DNA from: Alphaproteobacteria bacterium
Lineage (GTDB): Bacteria; Pseudomonadota; Alphaproteobacteria; JAJFFI01
Direction of reading: 5' to 3'
NCBI GenBank assembly: GCA_021776755.1
Contig: JAJFFI010000481.1
Span: 1-5,040 of the forward strand
DNA length: 5,040 nt
A program made the position numbers and the translations under genes. The notes beneath the pieces were generated by a model. That model saw only the letters and a list, made by a program, of their open reading frames with translations. It had not been told where the DNA came from and ran no database searches. The first letter of the stretch is position 1, and each line of letters starts with the position of its first letter. Positions 1-5,040 of this stretch are shown here, piece after piece.

Positions 1-264
1 CAGGATCGAGGTCCGGAACGCCTCGAACGGCTTCAGGTCGCGAAAGAAGTATGTCTCGTTGGTCGACATCGCATCCACCACGGCGTCGGCAACCGCCGCA
101 TCGCCCGCCTTGATACACGCCACCAGATCCTGGGCGTGGTCGAGCCCGAACCGGCGCAGCACGGGCTGCAGGCGGCCATCGAACATGTAGTCGCGTTCGG
201 CCGAAATCACGATCCCGGCACGCTCGTAGACAATTTTCCGCAGATCAGCGATGGCGGTGCTCAT
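1..264 (-). CDS. cheR: Chemoreceptor methyltransferase CheR, N-terminal part (3' end cut by window)
   Basis: CheR transfers methyl groups from S-adenosylmethionine to receptor glutamates, opposing CheB. Translating the minus strand from the ATG at 264 gives 88 open codons to the window edge. The product begins MSTAIADLRKIVYERAGIVI, the all-helical N-terminal CheR domain, and contains GRLQPVLRRFGL (30-41) and the family hallmark MSTNETYFFRDLKPFEAF (66-83). In characterised CheR the Arg of the FFR motif, here R75, helps bind S-adenosylmethionine. The family is usually about 270-290 residues, so about two thirds, including the Rossmann-like methyltransferase domain, lies off the left edge. The start overlaps the cheB stop (ATGA), which argues strongly for this start and for translational coupling. 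Nothing suggests the gene is broken within the visible part. Confidence 0.95.
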   Translation of the reverse strand, partial: MSTAIADLRKIVYERAGIVISAERDYMFDGRLQPVLRRFGLDHAQDLVACIKAGDAAVADAVVDAMSTNETYFFRDLKPFEAFRTSIL

Positions 265-1469
265 GCGGGCCGTTCCGGGCGTCGCACCGGGTCGCGCTCG
301 AGCAGGCCGAGACGGCCGGCCAGCTCACGCACCGGCAGCATGACATTGGCGATGCCCTCACGCGCGACCGCGCCCGGCATGCCCCAGACCACACTGGAGG
401 CTTCGTCCTGCACCAGAATTGCGCCGCCCGCTTCCGCCAGCGCCGTCGATCCTGCGAGCCCGTCCTTGCCCATGCCGGTCAGAATGACCGCGGCCAGCGC
501 CGGGCCCCAGGCGTCCGTCGCACTCCGCAGCAGCGGGTCGACGGAGGGGCGGCAGTAGTTCTCCTTCGGACCCTGATCGAGATGGATGCGGAACCCGCCC
601 CCCGGCGCGCGGGCAACCGTCATGTGATAGTCACCCGGGGCGATGTAGATGCAGCCGTCGAGAACCTGCTCGCCGTCGCTCGCCTGCCGGCACGTGCGTC
701 CGCTCAGGCGTTCGATCTGCTCGGCCAGCATCTCGGTGAACGCCGGCGGCATGTGCTGGGCAATCAGGATCGGGCTGTGAAACCCTTCGGGCAGCGCTGC
801 GAGCATCGTGAAGAGCGCCTGCGGACCCCCGGTCGAGCTGCCGATGACGACAGCCTCCAGTGCCTCGCGCCGCCGGTCGAATGCCCGGAGCAAAACTTTG
901 GCGGGATCGGCCTCGAGTTCCGGAGGCCGCGCCGCGACAACTCCTGGGGGCAGCGGCGCCCGGTTTCGCCGCCGCCGGATCGCGCCCAGGGCCCTCACCT
1001 TGCGCAGCAGTTCGTGGCGGAACTCTTCGGCCGCATTCGGCCCGGTCAGACTTTCCGGTTTCGGGATGTAGTCGGCAGCGCCCGCAGCGAGCGCCCGGAG
1101 GCTGATCTTGGCGTTCCGCGTCGTCAGCGTCGAGGCGACAATGACCTGAAGTCCCGGAATATCGCGAATCAAGTGCGGCAGGGCCTCGAGACCGTCCATG
1201 ACCGGCATGTCGATGTCGAGCACGACAACGTCGATATCGCGCTCCGGCAGCCGGCGGATCGCCTCGGCGCCGTTTGCGGCACTCGCGGCAACTTCGATGG
1301 CGGGGTCACTCTCGAGGGCGCGCCTGAGAATTGAGCGGACGACCGCAGAGTCATCGACTACCGCCACCCGCACACGGTCAGCGGTGGATCCCGGAAGTGG
1401 CCGGGGCAAACTCGCAGCGGAACCCTCCCCCTGGTGTTCCGGGTGCGGCGTCCGCTCCATACGGCTCAT
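261..1469 (-). CDS. cheB: Protein-glutamate methylesterase / glutamine deamidase CheB
   Basis: CheB hydrolyses glutamyl methyl esters on chemoreceptors, and in many species deamidates receptor glutamines, resetting receptor activity for adaptation. The 402-residue product has an N-terminal receiver (about 34-155: VAVVDDSAVVRS with D39/D40, phospho-acceptor D85 in VVLDIDMPVMDG, S113, K137 in YIPKPE). A basic linker (about 160-200, IRRRRNR) leads to the CheB methylesterase domain (about 205-390). The catalytic triad is visible: S212 in GSSTGGP, H239 in AQHMPPAFT and D336 in TGMGKDG. Phosphorylation of D85 by CheA would relieve inhibition, as known for the family. About 33 residues precede the receiver, longer than in E. 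coli CheB. The ATG at 1469 overlaps the cheY stop (ATGA), but a second ATG at 1460 (Met4) is possible. The ribosome site is weak, so translation is probably coupled to cheY. The stop TGA overlaps the start of cheR. Confidence 0.97.
   Translation of the reverse strand: MSRMERTPHPEHQGEGSAASLPRPLPGSTADRVRVAVVDDSAVVRSILRRALESDPAIEVAASAANGAEAIRRLPERDIDVVVLDIDMPVMDGLEALPHLIRDIPGLQVIVASTLTTRNAKISLRALAAGAADYIPKPESLTGPNAAEEFRHELLRKVRALGAIRRRRNRAPLPPGVVAARPPELEADPAKVLLRAFDRRREALEAVVIGSSTGGPQALFTMLAALPEGFHSPILIAQHMPPAFTEMLAEQIERLSGRTCRQASDGEQVLDGCIYIAPGDYHMTVARAPGGGFRIHLDQGPKENYCRPSVDPLLRSATDAWGPALAAVILTGMGKDGLAGSTALAEAGGAILVQDEASSVVWGMPGAVAREGIANVMLPVRELAGRLGLLERDPVRRPERPA
273..276 (-). promoter_or_regulatory. 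Weak ribosome binding site of cheR
   Basis: GGAA on the minus strand lies eight bases before the cheR ATG at 264, inside the cheB coding end. The match is short, so initiation probably relies mainly on ribosomes finishing cheB at the overlapping ATGA. Confidence 0.4.
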
Positions 1470-1834
1470 CCGATGAGGCCGACCTGGCTGAGTTTGGCGT
1501 GCAGGATTTCGCTGTCGAAGGGCTTCATGATGTATTCGTTGGCGCCCGCCGTCATCGCCTCGCGGATGTTTTCGAGCTCGGTTTCGGTGGTGCAGAACAA
1601 CACGATCGGTTCACCGCCGCCGGGCTCCGCCCTCAGCGATTTGAGGAACTCGATGCCGTTCATCTCCGGCATGTTCCAGTCGAGCAACACGGCGTCAGGC
1701 ATCGCGTTGCGGCACGACACCATCGCGTCGTTGCCGTTCGCGGCCTCGTCGACCTGGAACTCCAGGCTTTCGAGAATCCGCCGTGCGACGGTCCGTATGA
1801 CCCGCGAGTCGTCAACTACAAGACAGGATTTCAT
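1466..1834 (-). CDS. cheY: Single-domain response regulator CheY
   Basis: CheY is the diffusible cytoplasmic output of CheA; in its phosphorylated form it normally binds the flagellar motor switch. The 122-residue product is one receiver domain and nothing else. It has the acidic pair D8/D9 (LVVDDSRVIR), phospho-acceptor D52 (LLDWNMPEMNG), Thr82 in FCTTE, Tyr101 and Lys104 in EYIMKPFD. All catalytic positions are present. The frame stays open upstream to an ATG at 1927, inside cheW, but that would add 31 residues unlike any receiver. The ATG at 1834 puts the first beta strand (MKSCLVVDD) where it belongs and has a GGGGAAGAG ribosome site. Its TGA overlaps the cheB ATG. Position between cheW and cheB and likely phosphorylation by the adjacent CheA are inferred from context. 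Whether it drives the motor, acts as a phosphate sink or serves another output is not decidable from sequence. Confidence 0.94.
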   Translation of the reverse strand: MKSCLVVDDSRVIRTVARRILESLEFQVDEAANGNDAMVSCRNAMPDAVLLDWNMPEMNGIEFLKSLRAEPGGGEPIVLFCTTETELENIREAMTAGANEYIMKPFDSEILHAKLSQVGLIG

Positions 1835-1837
1835 ATT

Positions 1838-1846
1838 CTCTTCCCC
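1838..1846 (-). promoter_or_regulatory. Ribosome binding site of cheY, in the only intergenic spacer
   Basis: GGGGAAGAG on the minus strand ends three bases before the ATG at 1834; its purine-rich core is at a usable distance. It lies in the 49-base gap between the cheW stop (1884) and cheY, and it decides the cheY start against the in-frame upstream ATG at 1927. The rest of the gap has no clear hairpin plus T-run, so no terminator is called, and I see no convincing promoter. Confidence 0.7.
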
Positions 1847-1883
1847 AAGCTCACAAGCGGGCCCACCCCTGCCCTGCGTTGCC

Positions 1884-2411
1884 CTAGTCTTCGTTGAATG
1901 AACGGAAATCGAGCACCTGCTCGACAACCAGCATCAGAATAATTTTGCCGTCCTGGCGGTAGACGCCGCCGGTCAGATCGGCCCAGTGCGACGCCAGGTT
2001 CGAAGGCACGGCTTCGATGTCGGCCACGTTCAGTCCCATCACCTCGCCGACCGCATCGACAATCAGGCTGTAGGAGACATCGTCGACCTTGACCACAACG
2101 CTCATCCCCACGCCCTTTTCGCGCGGCGGCAGGCCGAGGCGCATCCGCATGTCGATCGCCGTCACAATATGGCCCCGCAGGTTCAGGGCGCCGAGAACCT
2201 CGGGCGGCGCCAGCGGGATCGGTGATATTTGCTGCGGCTCCATGATGTCGTGCACCATGAGTGCCGGCACACCGAACTCCTGGTCGTCGATCATGACCGT
2301 CAGATAGTCGCGCTGTTCGTCGGGTCGGTCGCTCTCGCCCGGGCCGCCTCTTGCCGCAGTGGACAGCCTTGCGCGAGCGACCTCACCCGCCGAGTTCAGG
2401 TCGAGGTTCAT
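1884..2411 (-). CDS. cheW: Chemotaxis coupling protein CheW
   Basis: CheW is a cytoplasmic scaffold that binds the CheA P5 domain and the tips of chemoreceptors, linking kinase to receptor in the array. The 175-residue product has a CheW fold from about residue 35: DYLTVMIDDQEFGVPALMV, then IPLAPPEVLGALNLRG (NLRG at 77-80, whose Arg is the conserved coupling residue), TAIDMRMRLGLPP, and a C-terminal half SVVVKVDDVSYSLIVDAVGEV and ILMLVVEQVL. The first 34 or so residues are a polar extension not needed for the fold. The ATG at 2411 is preferred because it overlaps the cheA stop as ATGA and has a strong purine-rich ribosome binding site just upstream. Stop is TAG. The Thr in IVTAID, where E. 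coli has Pro, is a variant I associate with alphaproteobacterial Che1-type CheW (recollection). Paralogous CheW-like proteins such as CheV are excluded because there is no attached receiver. Confidence 0.96.
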   Translation of the reverse strand: MNLDLNSAGEVARARLSTAARGGPGESDRPDEQRDYLTVMIDDQEFGVPALMVHDIMEPQQISPIPLAPPEVLGALNLRGHIVTAIDMRMRLGLPPREKGVGMSVVVKVDDVSYSLIVDAVGEVMGLNVADIEAVPSNLASHWADLTGGVYRQDGKIILMLVVEQVLDFRSFNED

Positions 2412-5040
2412 GCCGCTCCCCTTTCCACCGGCTGCCGGGGCGGGCGGCTCGCAAGCGTGGTGTCGAGTGTGGTGACGAGCGCATCGCGGTCGAACTTCGC
2501 GACATAGTCGACAAACCCCGACGCGCGCCCGCGTTCCAGATCGGTCGGCGTCGCAAACGACGAGACGGCGACCATCGGGGTGTCTTTCCAGATGCTGTCG
2601 CGCTGCACGGTCTCGGCGAATTCGAAGCCGCTCATGCCGGGCATTTCGATGTCGCTGACGATGATGTCGAAGGACTGCCCGTCGGCGCAGAGCTGCATCG
2701 CGCCGTCGCCGCTTTCAGCGCAGGTCACGTCATAGCCGGCGACGGTCAGCAACGGGGTCAGCAGATTGCGGAAGAACGGGCTGTCATCGACCAGCAGCAG
2801 GCTGCGTTTGCTGCCGCCGGAACCCGCATTACCTGGGCGGTCGATCCAGCCCGAGAGTCCGCGGCCGAGAAAATAGGTCACGTCGATTATTTCGGTGGCG
2901 CGCCCCGCAAGCACCGCGGTTCCGATGACGCCATGGTCGGCGGCGGACGGCAGCTCGATGGTCATGCGTTCTTCGACGATATCGACGATTTCATCGACGG
3001 CGAGGCCAACGGAACGGTTGTTGTCGGAAAACACGATGACCGGGAAACGGCCTTGTTCGGGAAGGCTCGCGTGTTCGTCGATGGTCAGAATCGGCATCAG
3101 CTGATCTCGATACTGGACGACCGGCCCGCCGCCGGACATTTCGAGGGCCTCGACGTCCATATCCTCAAGGCGCGCGACCAGCGACAGCAATACGCCCTTC
3201 GGCGCGCCCGCTCCCGAACGGAACAACAAGACCGCGGCGCGATCGTTCTGCTGGCTCGCGCCCGCGGCGTCGGCGTCGCCCGCCCGCCGCCCGGTCTCGC
3301 CAAGATCGCCGGTCCGCGAAATCGTCGCCGCGAGGCCGTTGGGATCGAGGATCATCACGATGCTGCCGTCGCCGAGAATGGTGTTGCCCGAGAACATCGT
3401 GATGTCGCTGAGAATGGGGGCCACCGGCTTGACCACGATCTCCTCGGTATCCTGCACCCGGTCGACAAGGATGCCGTACTGGAAGGTGCCGACCTGGCAG
3501 ACGATCACGAACTGCTCGCCGGTCGCTTCGTTCGCGCCCTGGACGGTCTCGAAATCGAGCACACGACGGAGGGAAACCAGCGGCAACAGCCGGTCCCGCA
3601 GGCGGAGCACCGGCGCATCGTTGATGAATTCCGGCTTGTGCGAACTGTTGGCGCCGAACCGCACGAGTTCGAGCACCGCGATCTGCGGAATGGCGAAGCG
3701 TTCGCCGGCGCAATCGACGATCAGCGCGTTCACGATCGCGAGCGTCAGGGGTATCTTGACCGCGAACCGGGTCCCCTCGCCCTCTACGGAAGTGACTTCG
3801 ACATTGCCGCTAATGCGCTCGATATTCGCGCGCACGACATCCATCCCGACGCCGCGGCCCGAAACATTGGTGACCTCGCTCGCCGTCGAAAATCCGGCCT
3901 GGAAAATAAGCTGATTGATCTGGTGCGGGTTCAGCGACTCCGCATCCTGTTGGTCGATCATTCCCGAGCGCACGGCCTTGTCCGCGATCTTCGCGATCGG
4001 CAGACCGCGCCCGTCATCCGAAATCGTGATGATGATGTGGCCGCCCTCATGCGTGGCGCTCAGCGAAATCGTCCCCGTCTCGGACTTGCCGGCAGCCGTC
4101 CGCTCGTCCGGTGTCTCAAGCCCGTGATCGCAGGCGTTCCGCACCATGTGCATGAGCGGGTCGCGCATCAATTCGAGAACCTGACGGTCGAGCTCTGTGT
4201 CCTCGCCGGAAAGCTCGAGGCGCACCTTCTTGCCGAGATCGGTCGAGATGTCGCGCACCAAGCGCGGGATCGTCGACCAGGCGTTGGCGATCGGCTGCAT
4301 CCGCGTCTTCATGACGCCTTCCTGCAGTTCCGACGTCACCTGGGTCAGCCGCTGCATCGGCGCCTGCAATTGCGCGTCGTCGCGGTCGCGGGTGATCTGC
4401 ACGAGCTGGTTTCTGGTCAGCACAAGCTCGCCGACCATGTTCATCAGCGTTTCGAGGACATCAAGGCCCACGCGAATGCTCTGATTGGCAAGCGGCGCCA
4501 CCGTTGGCTGCTGCGGTGCCGGGCCCTTCACGGACGACGGATCGGGCGACGCAACTGGTGCCGGTTCGGACGTCTCACCGGAGGCAACTGCGGACTCAGG
4601 GGCGGGCTCAGGGAAAGCTTCATCCTTTCGCTGGACAGCCGCGAAATCGTTTCCGCCACTGACGGTCTCCGCATCCCCGTCTGAATCAGACTCCGTGACG
4701 ACTTCCTCGAATTCCAGACAGACCTCGGGGTCGAGCAAGGCCATGCCGCCGGTGTCGGGCATGTCCTGCATCGCGGAAATTTCGGCTTCGAGTTCGGCTG
4801 CCACCGGGAACGGCTTTGCCGGCCCCGATTTCGGCGCCGTGTCCCGGGCAGCCTGAGTCACTTCTCCCGCGGCGCATTGCTTCAGCTCGGCGATCAGCGC
4901 GGCATTGTCGTCGCCGGGCTCGGCGCCGGTCTGTTCAAGCGTCCGGACGATGTGCTTGATACAATCGATCGCCTGCAGGATCACCGTCACCAGGTCAGCC
5001 GAGATGACGATCTTGCCGTCGCGCATCTTGCCGAGCACGT
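2408..5040 (-). CDS. cheA: Hybrid chemotaxis histidine kinase CheA with second CheW-like domain and C-terminal receiver (5' end cut by window)
   Basis: CheA is the cytoplasmic kinase of the chemoreceptor array; it autophosphorylates on an Hpt histidine and phosphorylates CheY and CheB. Residues here are numbered from the GTG at 5038, which is an internal Val codon, not the start. Residues 1-35 (VLGKMRDGKI...) are the C-terminal part of the Hpt domain; the phospho-histidine lies off the window. Residues about 60-185 are a Pro/Ala/acid-rich linker with no recognisable P2 domain. The P3 dimerisation helices follow (about 186-250, LMNMVGELVLTRNQL). The ATPase has an N box (DPLMHMVRNACDHGLE, 293-308), G1 (DDGRG, 341-345), F box (FQAGFSTA, 379-386), G2 (GRGVGMD, 394-400) and GTRF (422-425), so it looks active. 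A CheW-like P5 spans about 430-575, a second CheW-like domain about 600-728, and a receiver about 746-862 with DD751/752, phospho-acceptor D796, S826 and K848. At least 876 residues, well above the roughly 650 of E. coli CheA. Its TGA overlaps the cheW ATG. Confidence 0.97.
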   Translation of the reverse strand, partial: VLGKMRDGKIVISADLVTVILQAIDCIKHIVRTLEQTGAEPGDDNAALIAELKQCAAGEVTQAARDTAPKSGPAKPFPVAAELEAEISAMQDMPDTGGMALLDPEVCLEFEEVVTESDSDGDAETVSGGNDFAAVQRKDEAFPEPAPESAVASGETSEPAPVASPDPSSVKGPAPQQPTVAPLANQSIRVGLDVLETLMNMVGELVLTRNQLVQITRDRDDAQLQAPMQRLTQVTSELQEGVMKTRMQPIANAWSTIPRLVRDISTDLGKKVRLELSGEDTELDRQVLELMRDPLMHMVRNACDHGLETPDERTAAGKSETGTISLSATHEGGHIIITISDDGRGLPIAKIADKAVRSGMIDQQDAESLNPHQINQLIFQAGFSTASEVTNVSGRGVGMDVVRANIERISGNVEVTSVEGEGTRFAVKIPLTLAIVNALIVDCAGERFAIPQIAVLELVRFGANSSHKPEFINDAPVLRLRDRLLPLVSLRRVLDFETVQGANEATGEQFVIVCQVGTFQYGILVDRVQDTEEIVVKPVAPILSDITMFSGNTILGDGSIVMILDPNGLAATISRTGDLGETGRRAGDADAAGASQQNDRAAVLLFRSGAGAPKGVLLSLVARLEDMDVEALEMSGGGPVVQYRDQLMPILTIDEHASLPEQGRFPVIVFSDNNRSVGLAVDEIVDIVEERMTIELPSAADHGVIGTAVLAGRATEIIDVTYFLGRGLSGWIDRPGNAGSGGSKRSLLLVDDSPFFRNLLTPLLTVAGYDVTCAESGDGAMQLCADGQSFDIIVSDIEMPGMSGFEFAETVQRDSIWKDTPMVAVSSFATPTDLERGRASGFVDYVAKFDRDALVTTLDTTLASRPPRQPVERGAA
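2416..2424 (-). promoter_or_regulatory. Ribosome binding site of cheW
   Basis: On the minus strand AAAGGGGAG lies four bases before the cheW ATG at 2411, inside the last codons of cheA. It is a strong Shine-Dalgarno match and supports this start over any internal one. Confidence 0.75.

Noticed and set aside
582..1334. A 250-codon open frame on the plus strand opposite cheB
   Set aside because: Same codon-register shadow effect over cheB; no domain and arginine-rich composition.
1835..1883. Possible terminator or internal promoter between cheW and cheY
   Set aside because: Only a short GGGCCC palindrome and a GCTTG-TGA-GCTTG direct repeat are seen. There is no stable hairpin followed by a T-run and no clear -35/-10 pair.
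1331..1901. Plus-strand open frames spanning cheY and the cheW-cheY gap
   Set aside because: They lie opposite cheY and parts of cheB, have no recognisable product, and are explained by low stop density in GC-rich antisense DNA.
1466..1927. A longer CheY of 153 residues starting inside cheW
   Set aside because: The additional 31 residues do not resemble any receiver leader, and the downstream ATG at 1834 has a good ribosome site and places the first beta strand correctly.
2351..4684. A 777-codon open frame on the plus strand opposite cheA
   Set aside because: It is in codon register with cheA, so it is interrupted only where cheA uses TTA, CTA or TCA. Those codons are rare in GC-rich genomes, and the frame ends exactly at a TCA serine codon of cheA (4684-4682). 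The predicted protein is Arg/His/Asp-rich low-order sequence with no recognisable domain, while cheA is unmistakable.
5036..5038. GTG as the start codon of cheA
   Set aside because: The frame continues to the window edge and the product begins mid-way through the Hpt domain, so this is an internal valine codon.

Overview
The window is one continuous stretch of a bacterial chemotaxis signal-transduction operon, all on the minus strand. The order of transcription (right to left) is cheA - cheW - cheY - cheB - cheR. The DNA is GC-rich with strong third-position GC bias. The protein signatures look like those of alphaproteobacteria, probably a Rhodospirillales-type organism: a CheA with a C-terminal receiver, a CheW reading NLRGHIVTAIDMR, and a CheY with a FCTTE / EYIMKPFD pattern. 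The gene order matches what I recall of the Azospirillum brasilense Che1 operon. The taxonomic placement is inference from memory of the families, not a search.

Layout: 5040-2408 is a large hybrid CheA, cut at its N terminus by the window edge inside the Hpt domain. 2411-1884 is CheW, 1834-1466 a single-domain CheY, 1469-261 CheB, and 264-1 the N-terminal 88 residues of CheR, cut by the left window edge. Three of the four junctions (cheA/cheW, cheY/cheB, cheB/cheR) are four-base ATGA start-stop overlaps. Only cheW-cheY has a spacer (49 bases), and it holds a good ribosome binding site but no visible terminator. There is no gene-free stretch over 300 bases. The operon promoter and the true cheA start lie off the right edge.

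How the genes work together: CheW couples CheA to chemoreceptor arrays. CheA autophosphorylates on its Hpt histidine and passes phosphate to CheY (output to the motor or another target) and to the receiver of CheB. CheR adds and CheB removes receptor methyl groups, giving adaptation. No receptor gene, CheZ, CheD or flagellar gene is in the window, so the controlled behaviour cannot be told from here.

The least ordinary part is CheA itself. After the usual kinase core and CheW-like P5 domain it carries a second, divergent CheW-like domain and then a receiver domain in which the usual Lys-Pro is Lys-Phe. I found no mobile element, CRISPR array, RNA gene or wholly new system. The long plus-strand open frames are antisense shadows of cheA and cheB.
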